Program-made: the position numbers and the translations under genes | In this document: positions 20,056-31,985 of the stretch, piece after piece | Layout of the letters: every line of letters starts with the position of its first letter | How positions within the stretch are numbered: position 1 is the first letter of the stretch | Notes under the pieces: model-generated | Seen by the model: only the letters and a program-made list of their open reading frames with translations | What the model was told of the DNA's origin: nothing | Database searches by the model: none | Assembly (NCBI RefSeq): GCF_024679095.1 | Contig: NC_066576.1 | Span: 8,547,502-8,611,501, forward strand | Origin: Eriocheir sinensis | Taxonomy: Eukaryota > Arthropoda > Malacostraca > Decapoda > Varunidae | DNA length: 64,000 bases | Direction: 5' to 3'

Positions 20056-23000
20056 CTAACTGATGTCGACGGTGGTGGTTGCCTCCATCTTGAGGGCGGT
20101 GGGGAACAGACTCGGGGACAGCAGCTCAGCCTCCTGCTTCTGGAATGATGGAACGCAGGGCCGGCGGTCACAGGTGAGGGGTGCTTTTTGTGTATTTCAA
20201 TAACAGCAACAACAACAACAACTGCCACTTCTACTACTACAGCCATTGCCAGATTGTCATACTCAGAGCATAGTATTTACCGGTTTCTGACGCCTAACTA
20301 TTGCCAAGAAACATCAGGAATTAACTATTTTAACGATAATTATAAGTGAATCTCCTTATTGGGGTCCACGAGACAGTTTTTGGGTCGGAAGTTGGTAAAT
20401 ATAAGAGGCTGAGTAAGACAATCTGGCAACTCTGACTACTTCTACTATTTAATTACTACTACTACCGCTGCTACTATTACTACGTATGTGTCGATACCTA
20501 CGACCACAACACCATTATATATTATTACTGCACTTCAACTACTACTTTCACTCTACCTCCTACTACTACTACTTATGTATCAATAAAATACGTAATCACA
20601 CCATCAGTAACTACTAACTACTATTAATATTACTGCCACTACTACTGCCACAATAAAAGTTGCCTCGTACTCGTTTACAGGGTTATCCGTCATGAGTCTA
20701 ATGAACAAATTACTGACCTAAATCTATATATACCAAGTCAAGACACTCTGCTTCGAAACTGTGACCATTACGCGAGGGAGGCGGTTTTGGGGCGGAGCAG
20801 CGGGATGACGTCACTTGGAGCCCCCCCCCAAAAAAATACCCGCCAGTTCAGGGGTGACTAAAGTTGGGGCCGTATGTGCACTCTGGATGTGCATTCTCGC
20901 CTTCTTTCACAGCGCGTTCAGGCAAGCCACTGACGAAAAAATGTCTTTTTTTATTGTGCTATTGCGTGACTGTAATTCCAATGACTACAAACGGCGGTGT
21001 GGGGTGTGAGGGAGGCCATGTTGATGTGATTGATTTAAATTAGTCAGCCTTTCCTTGTTTTCTCTAAATCCGTTTCTACATTCTCTAGTTTGGCTCCAAG
21101 CAGTGTCACGCATAAACCACGCCTCGGCTGTCTCCTCCCACAAACCTGCGTATGACTTGACTTGGTGTATATAGACTTAGGGCCAGTTTCACAGCTCCCC
21201 ATGATCGGTTAGTAAGCTCCCAAACCAATAGGCCTACCAGAGCCTTCGAAATTTCCTTGTATAGTGTCTGGTGTTTATATATAAGTTCACAAATTTGATG
21301 AAACTATACTAGAAGTCTTGTGTATTTAGTGTGGCATCGAAGACCTCCCCATTTTGGATTGTATGGGATTCTAGTTTGGTTTGGGCTGTTATGCAGACAC
21401 TGTGTTGGACTGTGAAATCGGCTCTTAGCTACTGACGTGCGGGCAAACGAGACACCACACTCAGCCCTGCCCCGCCCTGGTGCTCGGCGAGGGGCAGGAG
21501 GGAGGACTCACCAGGGCATCCCGCGTGGCCGAGGAGACGCTGTTGTCGCTGCACCAGGAGTCAATCATCGAGTCAGTGGGCAGGAGGGCGAGGGACGCGT
21601 CCTCACCCTCCATCCATACCCGCCGAACCGCCTCCTCCGTCACCTCGCTGCTCTTACTGCGACTCCTTTCCGCCACCTCGAACTCCACCATCATGCCTTG
21701 AGGGAAGTCATTCACATGTTCATGCATAGATACATAGATAGATAGTGATGAACAGCGTCTTTTTGTGTGTATGGTATTACGAATCAGTAATAGATATATA
21801 GAAAAATAAGACATTCACAAGCCTCAACATCTTCGCTTTCCAACGTCTAACATGACACTTTTATCAGATACATAAATATTATAAGACATTTCGCCGCCCA
21901 AGAACACATATTTGACAAGGCTTTCGTAGGAGTTGTGGGCATATCCGGAAGTAGTTTTATGATCCTGGTGTTAGTTTGACCCTTCTTCTGTACCGTGAAC
22001 CTAAGGGAAACACTCATTAGAACCCGACTGACCCCCTCTTTGACCTTTAGAACTAGCTGATGGGCATTTCCAGGAGTAGTTTTATGACCCTGGTGTTAGT
22101 TTGACCCTTCTTCTGTACCGTGAACCTAAGGAAACACTCATTAGAACCCGACTGACCCCCTCTTTGACCTGTAGAACTAGCTGATGGGCATTTCCAGGAG
22201 TAGTTTTATGACCCTGGTGTTAGTTTGACCCTTCTTCTGTACCGTGAACCTAAGGGAAACACTCATTAGAACCCGACTGAGCCCCTCTTTGACCTTTAGA
22301 AATTGTTAATGTGAGAAGCGAAAGTGTTTTAAAATACCAACCATAGTGTCTTTAGTGTGATAATGCGAATGAATAACTAAGATAAATAGAAAAGTAAGAC
22401 ATCCAGAAGCCCCAACATCATCCCTTACCGACTTGTAGCACCTGACTCGGCTCAATATGGTGGAGACACACGCCGAAGAGGAAGCAGACATCAAGGGAGA
22501 AGAGGTAGTCGCGGCCATCCTCCCCTCTCAGGCGCCCCCCCTCCGCCAGCACCTCCGCTACCTCCCCCTTCAGCACCTGCCGCGGAGAGAGGGAAGGAAG
22601 CACGTTGGGTGAGTGGCTCTTTATTTCCTTTCCTTTCTTTTCTTACGGGTAAAGGCAGTTCATAGAAGCATAATACACGGAAATATGCCGCTCCCACAAA
22701 GGTTATGTCTCCTCCCTCCCCCTTCCCTCCCCTCTCCCCCGAAAAAAAAGGATGCGATGTACATTTCATTTGATTTGGCCGAATATTTCCCTAGTGTTAC
22801 TTAGTAGATTGATCTCTCGAGTCACCCATTTCAGCAAAAGTTGGAAAGTTTGGTTTAGTCCGCGCAACTTCTGTGGTCACATGCCATTCACTGCTGGGTG
22901 GACAGGGGCGTAGGGTATCGGAAAAGCTTCCCAAATTTTTCCACTCCGCCCAGGAATCGAACCCGGGCTCTCTCAATTGTGAGCTGAGTGTGCTAACCAC

Positions 23001-26000
23001 TGCACCATGAAGCCCCCCACCCATTTCAGCAGGTGTTTCAAAATTGTATGACGGCCTTTTATCTAATATTTTGAGGTCATGGCACCAATTTCATCAGCCA
23101 GACGTGCGCTACAACTCTTACATATTGATATAGTGTCATATTACACCCACATTTCTTCTAAGATGAAGGGTATTACATGATATTCTATGGTAAACACGAA
23201 AATATATTTAACAATAGCAGCTTAATTTAGAAATAATTCGTAAATACAGTTCCTGGTGCTACTTCCACATGTATCCTTAGTTGCATAATCACACTCTGCC
23301 CTGCCGGGTGGTTGGGATGCCAAGCTCCTCCCTTCTCCTTTGTTGTTTATTTGCAACAATAAACTATCAATCAATCAATCAGGTAACTGCACAAAAGGGA
23401 TGGTGACGTTAAGCAGCTGTGATCTCCCGTAAATACACACACATTCTTGGCCCACGTCGGCCGGCACACATGAACCCAAGCTTACAGTGTACGGCAACAA
23501 AGTAACTATGCTTCTGGAGCTACGCGCAGCAAGTTGGAGTAGTCTTGTTGGCGGTAGTGTTATAAGCGCTAATTGGTTCACGGATATAGAAAGGCAATAT
23601 CCGTCAGGGTTACTTTATTCACAAAAACACAGAGGTCATTAAGACAAGCACAGCACATAGAATAGGTGTTTGTTTGTGTCCTCATCCTCCTATTGTTAAC
23701 TCATACATATTGTTCCACATATACACCGACACATAAATGTTATCTAAACTACACTACATCAACACAAATGCATACACAAACAAACACCTATTTTATGTGC
23801 TGTGCTTGTCTTAATGGCCTCTGTGTTTTGTGAATAAAGTAACCCTGACGGATATTGCCTTTTTATATCCGTGAATCAATTAGCCTTAGAACACTCACTA
23901 CCGCCAACAGTCTCAACTGGATCTGAAGGTCTGGCCACATTGATATAACCTATTTTACGTTATTATGAGCCACAGAAATCGTGGCCGCAAGCTATGACTC
24001 CTAAGCTACAATCACAGTCAAGTATGCCTTACCTTTGGAGGCGACGAGGGAGGTGTTTGGCGGCCGTCTTGTTGGATGAAGGCGACGGTTCCCAGTGGGC
24101 GAGAAAAGGAGGTGGTCAGGTCGCCGGTGCTGAGAGCCTGGCGGGGGGGCTGGCTCTCTGTGCTCTTCGACGAGGCGTTGCTCCCCGGCTTCTTTCCACG
24201 CCAGGCCACAGGGACCTTCAGCTGCTTTCCATTATTATTGATTTTCAGTTGACAGTGCCACAACACTTTGTCTTTTACATTCACCTCGGTCTGTGTTATA
24301 GGAGTCCCGTTATCGTACATATCACAGAGGCGGGCCTGGGCCGTCCCACAATTCCCAGGAAGGAACTTGCTACGAACTACAAGGATCGCGTTGTTCTGGA
24401 TGATTTTCCTGATCATGCACACAGCAATTACTGTAGTCACCCCGGCAGGAAGGGGAGCGGGAGGTACTGGGGTCACTTTTGGGGCAGCGGGTGGGGTCGG
24501 GGTCACTTTTGGGGCAGCAGGTGGGGTCGGGGTCACTTTATGGGCAGCAGTTTGGTTTGGGGTCACTTTACGGGCAGCAGTTGGGGGTGGGGTCACTTTG
24601 GGGGCCGCCACCTTCTTCAGTGCTGATAGCCGTTGTTCAACAATGTTGTTGATGGAGCTTGGTTTCTTTCCTACCCAGGCCGCTACTGTTACAAGATCCA
24701 CAAAGTGCCCGTGGACTTCGTGCACCTCATGAGATTGCATGTACATTACGCCTAAGTTTGGAACCTTTTTCAGTATTAAAGCGACATTATCTTTCATTTT
24801 GAGAGGGGCTCCGTTGACAAAAAGGTCTGCTTTGGCTACAATGATTTTCTTTCCGGCCCCCGTGACCACCGCCACGCTAGAGTCTGCCGCCAACACGCTG
24901 CACGTCAAGTAATCCCACTGCTTCCCTGTGTCTGACAGCTGACTGAGGCTGGCACTTTTTTTGTTTGTTTTTGCAGCTTTACCAGACGTCTTTTGCGCAG
25001 CTGTACCAGAGGTCTTTTGTGAAGATGTACCAGAGGTCTTTTGTGTAGGTGGAACACTACCCTTTTGCGCAGCTGTACCAGAGGGCTTTTGTGCATCTGT
25101 ACCAGAGGTCTTTTGTGTAGGTGGAACACTACCCTTTTGTGCAGCTGTAGTAGGGGTGTTTTGTGCAGCTGTCTTAGGGGTATTTTGTGCACCTGTAGTA
25201 GGGGTGTTTTGTGAAGCTGTCTTAGGGGTATTTTGTGCAGCTGTAGTAGGGGTATTTTGTGCAGCTGTAGTAGGGGTGTTTTGTGCAGCTGTCTTAGGGG
25301 TATTTTGTGCAGCTGTAGTAGGGGTGTTTTGTGCAGCTGTCTTAGGGGTATTTTGTGCAGCTGTAGTAGGGGTGTTTTGTGCAGCTGTCTTAGGGGTATT
25401 TTGTGCAGCTGTAGTAGGGGTGTTTTGTGCAGCTGTCTTAGGGGTATTTTGTGCAGCTGTAGTAGGGGTGTTTTGTGCAGCTGTCTTAGGGGTATTTTGT
25501 GCAGCTGTATTAGGGGTATTTTGTGCAGCTGTAGTAGGGGTATTTTGTGCAGCTGTAGTAGGGGTGTTTTGTGCAGCAGTCTTAGGGGTATTTTGTGCAG
25601 CTGTAGTAGGGGTGTTTTGTGCAGCTGGAACACTAGCATTTTGTACAACCGGAGCACTGGCCTTTAGAGAGGATGAAACCCTAACCTGTTGGCCATCGGC
25701 ACTATGTCCAGCTGAATCGCTTTTGCAGACCTCCATCGATATATCTTTGGAGCCTGAGGGACAGTGAGGCGCTGCTTTTGAAAGAAGATCCCACGCCGAC
25801 ATCTTACTAAAGATCGCATCTAAAACTGTCGAGTCGGGAGGCTTAATCATAGCAGCAGAGAAAGCCACCAGCTTCTTGGGCTTCTTGCAGAAATTTTCCC
25901 TCCTAACATGGACACTGACTCGCGTAGTCTCACTCGCTTCCTGGCAGCCAGGCTCCAGGCCCAGTGGATCAGTGGCCTTTAGGGACCTCCGGGACCCGTC

Positions 26001-27329
26001 CAGATCCACCTGAAGAGTTGCTGTGCCATCCGAGACGCAAAGGCTCGCGTCCAGGTCAAGGCAAAGGGTGACTTTTTTCTCGGTTGTAGTGTAAAGGCCG
26101 TGAGATTCTCTGGCATACAACGTCTTCTTGTTTACCACCATCGGCAGGCTGCTTGAGGGTGGTTTCTGTCCCACCCACAGACACGTGCACACATACAGGA
26201 CCCGCCCGCCGCCCGTCCCCTCCAACACTTTGTACACCGTGGCGTTACATTGTTCAAGATTGTGCTGCAGCAGCTCGGCCAAAGTGGCCTTTGCCAGTCC
26301 TATGAAGACAACGGCATCACAAACTTCTGCTGAAACGATGGTTCCGTCAAACAGGACGGCTAGTTTTCTGGCGAGTATATCCTCGAATCTCGGCCAGTAT
26401 GTGACGTTTCGACTGTCCAAGAACAAGTAAGTGTCGTTGAGCAGCTGCAAGCATCTCCCGGGCTTAGTGTCTTGCCAAATCACCACTGCATGTAACCTCT
26501 TGCTTTCAGGGCACACAACGGCGTCTACCTCGACAAAAGTAGAGTCTGGAAGTTCGACAAGAGGCACCGGCTGGGCTGCTCGCCAGACCAGCCTGCAGGG
26601 CGGAATATTGCGAGGCTCACCACTCAAGAACACCGTCTGCACATTTCCCATTACCACAACTAGCACATATTTTTCGTCCTGCACCGTGACCAACTGACCA
26701 ATTTGGCTCGTGAGCGCGGTTGTCATGAAGCAGGAGGGATATGAGCTCTCATCGATTGTTGGGCCCAACACATCGCCTGCAGCTGCCTGCAGGGTGTTCT
26801 CGCTCTGGTTCTCTTGCCCAGCACTAAAGTCCTCTTCAGGCACTTGCGGGCTCTGCTGGCTACCCAAAGGCATTTCAGGTTCGGGTATTGATAGCGCATT
26901 GTCATTGGTATTCCGTGAGGTAGGGGGCTCTAGCGGACTCAGGGAGGGCAAGCTTGAGGGTGGCGTCGGCTGAGTGTTGGAGGGTGTGGGTGGCTGGCTG
27001 CATGGTGCCAGCGCTGGATACACGTGAGGTGGCTGCAAGGCTGGGGCACCTGAGAGGCGGGTGGATAAGGGAGGTGGTGGTGAAGGGGAGTGGTGGCTTG
27101 ACGTCGGCGCTGATGGTGAAGTTGATGGAAGCGGCGTTGGGAGCATCAAATGACGGATGTGATCATCGTTGTTTGTTTTATGAATTTCCTCCTTAAGCAA
27201 GCCGAGGCTGTCTTCCGCACTCTCCGGCTCCTCCCCACCGCCGCTGAACGTGCTGACTACACTGCTGTTTGAGCGACGCTTCTTTCTTGGCTTCACGTGG
27301 GCCAGCGCCTCCTTGACCCACGAAAGCAT
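20056..27329 (-). CDS. Unrecognised multi-module protein, about 1,237 aa, four coding exons
   Basis: Function unknown. Exons on the minus strand: 27329-24033 (within an open segment reaching an acceptor at 27356), 22576-22429, 21696-21512 and 20139-20056, with a TAG at 20056-20058. Donors and acceptors are consensus and phases close. The N-terminus has a basic patch (KPRKKRR, about residue 15), then a Pro/Ser-rich stretch to about 150. A beta-rich module recurs, usually ending W-x-G-x-K-P: VIWQDTKPG (about residue 286), CLWVGQKP (385), AAWVGKKP (886), VAWRGKKP (1044). A fifth copy is split over exons 2-3 (DYLFSLDVCFLFGV to VRRVWMEGED). Linkers are an AQNTP array (566-730) and PKVTP repeats (906-963). 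The alternation resembles OB/S1-like barrels, but that is a guess. Starting at the ATG at 27329 gives a soluble protein. If an upstream exon is joined at 27356, IIVCIILIVML is included and could be a short membrane segment. Confidence 0.8.
21179..21427. mobile_element. Short MITE, copy 1
   Basis: Terminal inverted repeats agggccagtttcacag and ctgtgaaatcggctct bound about 250 bp. The right portion (ttggtttgggctgttatg, gacactgtgttggactgtg) matches the inverse of 63935-64000. It lies in the last intron of the multi-module gene. Confidence 0.65.
21900..22310 (+). repeat. Dispersed tandem repeat family, ~121-bp period here
   Basis: Three units share gggcatttccaggagtag, tatgaccctggtgttag, ttgacccttcttctg and aaacactcattagaaccc. 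Related sequence occurs at 42226-42770 (198-bp period) and 60950-61245. It is intronic in the multi-module gene. Confidence 0.8.
22828..23018 (-). mobile_element. tRNA-derived SINE
   Basis: Minus-strand reading: head GCTTCATGGTGCAGTGGTTA, then GCACACTCAGCTCACAATTG and box B GGGTTCGATTCCTGGGCG. The body ends in the inverse of gttggaaagtttggtttag and gtggtcacatgcc. The same 3' text forms the unit of the 88-bp array at 36957-38040 and occurs near 15385. Confidence 0.75.
23290..23380 (+). repeat. SINE 3' end with (AATC)n tail
   Basis: The segment ctcctttgttg, tttgcaacaataaactatc, then (aatc)n recurs inverted at 28655-28712 (gattgattgattgatagtt, ttgttgcaag). Both are retroposon 3' ends of the same family. 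Confidence 0.6.
23535..23925. mobile_element. Foldback element
   Basis: Arms of about 150 bp (23535-23690 and 23765-23925) are inverse copies: ttcacggatatagaaaggc, ggcaatatccgtcaggg, gcacagcacatagaatagg and their complements. A loop of about 75 bp separates them. It lies in an intron of the multi-module gene and would fold into a long hairpin in its pre-mRNA. Confidence 0.75.
25140..25630 (-). repeat. Coding minisatellite, 24/48-bp unit (AAQNTPTT-AAQNTPKT)
   Basis: About 20 eight-codon units alternate between TT and KT forms, giving a 48-bp higher-order period. Because the unit is a multiple of three and lacks stops in several frames, long open frames appear on both strands. Only the AAQNTP frame is continuous with the flanking modules. 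Confidence 0.9.
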
Positions 27330-27611
27330 GACGATGAGGATAATGCAGACGATGATCTGCAATAAAACATGTTACTTGAGAACCTCGAGGTTTTCAGGTC
27401 TTATTGCTGCTGTTTTTTTGTTTGTTTTTTCGTTTGATAGCTTTTTTTCAGTTTAGCTGAGTGTTTTGGGACCTCGTTTGTTGTGCAAATGAATAATAAT
27501 TATAATGTGCCTGATGCGACGAATTGTGGAAACTCAAGGGGGTTGAGGGGGCTTCCCACTACGATTACCATCACTGCTACTGATACCATCATCTCTACCA
27601 CCGAAATTAAT

Positions 27612-27675
27612 ACAATAATAATAATAATAATAATAATAGTAATAATCACGATGATAATAATAGTAATAATAATTA
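27612..27675. repeat. (AAT)n microsatellite
   Basis: An interrupted AAT trinucleotide run with AGT and ACG variants. Confidence 0.85.
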
Positions 27676-27888
27676 AGGTCCCAGCTCCCTATCGTTGTCG
27701 TATGTCCGAGACTGAATAGGCGCACCTAATATCACCAAAATGTGGGGTACAAACTTGGCGCAGGGACTGTTTTGGGGGACCACTGAAGGTAACGGGCTAA
27801 AGAGTGGCCTATCCGGATATTTTTTTTTTTAGTTTTTAATGATCCACGAGACATCCTAGAGTTAAATCAAAGTACGTATGTGCTTATT

Positions 27889-28370
27889 AGACTGGGAGCC
27901 AGGGGGGGGGGGGGGGTGCAACCTAGCTGGAAAGGTAACACATTCTAACCCACATAGCAATGGTCCTTGTATCTGCCCATGCATGAAAATTGAAGTCTGC
28001 CAGGCCTGCAGTGATGGACAAGGTCATGTCAAAGTTGTAGCCCCATAGCATTTATAAGACCCTGAATTTGGTCCTGATCTGAACATCATGGTAGAGATGG
28101 CTGGATGGTCGCAATTGACTCCAATGGACGAGAAAAACAACTTACATTCCGACAACATTTGGCTAATGTTAACGGTTTGGTCAGGACCAAATTCAGGGTC
28201 TTAATAAATGCTATGGGGCTACAACTTTGACATGACCTCATGACCTTGTCCATCACTGCAGGCCTGGCAGACTTCAATTTTCATGCATGGGCAGATACAA
28301 GGACCATTGCTATGTGGGTTAGAATTTGTTACCTTTCCAGCTAGGTTGACCCCCACTGGCTCCCGGTCTT
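27889..28370. mobile_element. Foldback MITE with ~190-bp arms
   Basis: The left arm (27889-28085; gctggaaaggtaac, tctgcccatgcatgaaaat, gccaggcctgcagtgatgg, ccctgaatttggtcctg) is an almost perfect inverse of the right arm (28178-28370). A central region of about 90 bp holds no gene. Arm identity is high enough to suggest recent mobility. Confidence 0.85.
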
Positions 28371-28649
28371 TATCTTTGTATTTGTTCATTCACACACTGG
28401 TAATATTTCTGTGGGGTTTGATTCACTTATTAGAGTGAAATTCTATTGTAAAAATCGGCCACAAATTCGTGTCACTAGTAAAAATGAAACTAGTAATTTA
28501 AGTTTTGCCACCATGAAATATACACAAATAGATAAATATGAAAGCCCACGAAGTCACAATAAGTGACATCACCTGCTTTGAGCAGTAAAAATATGCTATT
28601 TAAGGTATCTGATACCCTCAAAATGGCCGGCGCTGCTGCCTCGGGCCTC

Positions 28650-28712
28650 GGAGCTACAGCCTTATACTGATTGATTGATTGATAGTTTATTGTTGCAAGT
28701 AAAGCAACAAAG
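28650..28712 (-). repeat. SINE 3' end with (AATC)n tail, inverted copy
   Basis: Inverse of the 23290-23380 segment, with four GATT units and the tagtttattgttgcaag text. Confidence 0.55.
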
Positions 28713-28893
28713 GAGAAGGATATTTTCATATTATTGTTCTATTGTTTATTCAATGTTGTGTTGGTTATAAGGATTCTTTACGAAATACAATTATAACGCT
28801 ACCTCATCTAGGAAACGTCCTGAATCCTGGATCGGCTATGGTGATGTTAGGTGCGCCTATTAAATAGGGCGGTAACAAGGCGCAAACACTCAC

Positions 28894-29169
28894 GTCACTC
28901 GACCATCGTATAGGTACGGGCAGCAAAATACTGTAACCACACTGACTGCAACCGCTGACCGAGAACGTTACGCCGCCGGCCTGGCTAGCTGGTACGTCAA
29001 CGATGGTGGGAGCAACACTGGCAAGTGGCAAGCCGTGGCCCGTGGGTGGAGTCCCGCCCAGAGCGCGTCGGGTCTTTCTTGTCACGTACAGGTATACAAG
29101 TTGAAATCTCTGATCATTATCGCTATCTTGGAAACGGAACAATAATAGATACGAACTACACACATTCAT
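28894..29169 (-). other. Candidate upstream exon of the multi-module gene
   Basis: A minus-strand open segment ends at a consensus donor (GAC|GTGAGTG, last exon base 28894). It is in phase 0, compatible with the acceptor before 27356. It encodes text such as GVTFSVSGCSQCGYSILLP and has a possible ATG at 29169. Joined, it would place about 92 residues before the hydrophobic IIVCIILIVML. It may equally be a 5' UTR exon or chance. No homology supports it. Confidence 0.2.
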
Positions 29170-29303
29170 CTGATAGTCATTCAATTATTTATAAGATAAT
29201 CTTGATATGGATTTTTCTTGGAAATGAGGACATGGCAATAACTTAATTAACTTGTTACTTATAAAAAAAAATAGAACACGAAATAAGGGGAAATTTTGAT
29301 GAT

Positions 29304-29305
<2 letters not shown>

Positions 29306-29400
<95 letters not shown>
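29306..29400. repeat. (CT)n-(TA)n compound microsatellite
   Basis: About 70 bp of CT repeats followed by about 25 bp of TA repeats. Confidence 0.95.
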
Positions 29401-29409
29401 GATATGCCT

Positions 29410-31740
29410 TGAGGGACTTTTTAAAATAGCATTCAAAATAAAGTCACTTATTGAATTTTCTTTTATTGCAAACAACGGGAACGGAATATATTTTTTTTAA
29501 AAGTATGTCCTCAGAATACAATAAAAGATATGCCAATGTCAAATGTTTTCAGGATATGTTTGGCTTAGGTTAACAGCAGACTAGGAGCTTTGTGTTGCAC
29601 TTATATTTTTGTGGGAAATTTATAGACCGTTAGGAATAAGCTCTGTGTGTGTGTGTGTGTGTATGTGTGTGTGTGTTCTTATTAAGCCCCTTCACGCTTC
29701 CCGGAACCGCCCACATAATTCACAGTTTATCATTTAGTTTTATGAATGTACTTTTGGATAATGCGGACGATTCAAGAGAATACGGTATTTCACTAATAAA
29801 AATAAAAGCTGCTTGCTTTTAGATGCCAACCATTTGTTCTTATAAAATTATATAACCAAATATGGTGCACTGTTGAGGTGTTCATCCATCCATTTTTTCC
29901 TCGATCTTCGCTATAATAAATCCGGCTCTCCCCCAATCGGCCCCCTCCCAGCTCTCCCTCACCGCCATGGTGGTTGGAATTTGGTATTTAGAGAGTGAGA
30001 GTGAGAGAGGGGTTAGAGCTATAGGTGCAGTGGTTGATGTTTACGCGTTCGCTGGGGTTATCGCAACAGGGTTAAGTTGGGTTAATGTAGTGAATGCTTA
30101 CATAAGGCCCTGAGGGTGACTCACATCAGGGGCGTCAGAGGGGTGAGCTAGCTACAAGGGAAAGAAACCTCAAGTCACGATCAACAAACAAGCCTTGGAA
30201 AATAGTTGTAATGGGAGCCCAAAATTTCTAAGAATATGGCCACACATCCTCTATCCGTGGGCAGTGTTGTTGCTATCCTCATCCTCACTCTTGTCTTCCA
30301 CCCACGCACCCCTCACACATCCTGTCACGTACACGTATACACGTCACGCTAACATGACTGCCTCGTAAAATGGAATTGGTATCAGGCAAAGATCTATTAG
30401 TGGGGTCCAGTCTGTGTCTTCTACGGATGAGTATGAAATGAATAATCGGTCTTATAAGGAGAAAGGGTAATGTATGAAGTGCGCGGTCGCTTAATTAATA
30501 CGTCATCACCATGCTCGCTACCAGGAATGAAGAGTTGCCACATAGCTTTGGAATAACTTCGCAAGGACGCACACACACACACACACTGCCACCCTCTCCA
30601 CTACATCCACATAGCAAGAGGCTGCCATGCACTTCACCCTTTCGTAGACCATAAATTATTAACAGACAAGAGGAGGAGGAGGAGGTGAAGAAGAGATGGA
30701 CAGTTGAGAAGAGTGTGAAGAGAGGAGGAGGAAGTGTAAGACGTGATGGAAGAGAAGGAAGACGAGGTAGGAAAGAGAAGAGAAAGAGGAAGATAAAAGT
30801 AGGGAAGAAGGAATGCGTCACCATCCACTTCCGCCTTCACAAGGACTGACAAGACATCATGCACACTTAATTCCTCCCTCCTCCACTACGACCTGATAAG
30901 AGGCTGACCAGGCAATCTCCTCAATTCCTTCATTATCTTAACTCACGTCTATCATTCTCACGTAGCGGTGGAGGGGGTCAGACCGGCCGCTGGTAGGGTA
31001 TTGAACATTGATTCCGCCACTGCAAGCACAACTGTGGGTGTTATCTCGTTACCTTTTATCTGGTGTGTTGCTGCCTGGACGTTATCAGGCCGGGAAGGGG
31101 TTGATAAGCAGGCTGGGGGGGCGGGATATATCCAAACGCTGGGAGGCACTGGACGTTACTGCCACTAAGGAAACACTACAATGATACTCTTCTTCATCTT
31201 CTTTTGACCTGTAACACTTTGCATCGGTTGTCAGGGTCCTCCTTCTCTTGATCATGTCTTCAGCTAATTCACACACTTTGCTTTCATTGGTGTTCCCGTA
31301 TTAACAGTGAGTCTTGTCTCGTCACCCCCCGCCATCTTTCCCATATTGCTTAATTTCTTAACTCCCTTATCTCTTTTAATTTGGTGTCGCAATTGTTGTT
31401 CCGTAATCTCTGAAGTTTTATGGTTTAATTGATAGTCTTTTGGCAGGAGTGTGTTTTCTGTAGCCTATACTTATGTCCGTATCTATGGAGAAATGAGTCC
31501 TTTTTTTCACTATGTATATATTTATTTTCAAGTACTTGCAAATAATTCCTCCTCTTGGCTCGTTCATAAGTACATAGTTAACTAAAAGAGGAAGAAAATA
31601 GCGGTAACATGTTTTTGTGACCCCGTTGTAGGGGCTGTAAGGTCATGGTCGTCCCGCCCCTTTCAAGATGTCATGGGTCGGCCGCCTTCTTGTTCCCCGC
31701 AGCCTAACTAGCCCCATAAAACACTCCAGAAGAAGAAGCC
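29410..31740. other. Intergenic stretch, nothing recognised
   Basis: Contains (TG)n at 29643-29680, (CA)n at 30571-30587 and a GA/AGG-rich purine tract at 30660-30790 whose inverse keeps a serine/leucine-rich frame open. No gene model is supported. Confidence 0.4.
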
Positions 31741-31789
31741 ATGTGTCGCACGTGTGTACCCCCCGATGCCGCGAGACTACATGGACATG

Positions 31790-31985
31790 TGGGGGAAGGC
31801 GGCTGGTGGGTGGTGGCTGGCATGGGTGACAGGTGGGTGGTGGCTGGCATGGGTGACAGGTGGATGGTGGCTGGCACGGGTGACAGGTGGGTGGTGGCTG
31901 GCATGGGTGACAGGTGGGTGGTGGCTGGCATGGGTGACAGGTGGGTTGTGGCTGGCATGGGTGACAGGCGGATGGTGGCTGGCAC
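31790..31985 (+). repeat. 27-bp minisatellite
   Basis: About seven copies of gtgggtggtggctggcatggg plus tgacag. The unit is nine codons, so it keeps frames open (VVAGMGDRW) on both strands. No flanking coding support. Confidence 0.9.

Noticed and set aside
24905..25767. Long open frames on both strands across the AQNTP array (250 aa minus in another frame, 268 and 144 aa plus)
   Set aside because: The 24-bp unit lacks stops in several frames and is a multiple of three, so the frames are open by repetition. Only the AAQNTP frame continues into both flanking modules and has matching splice sites.
30495..30864. Hydrophobic serine-rich minus-strand frames that look like a membrane protein
   Set aside because: They are the inverse of a GA/AGG-rich tract. 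There is no consistent splice structure and composition explains them.
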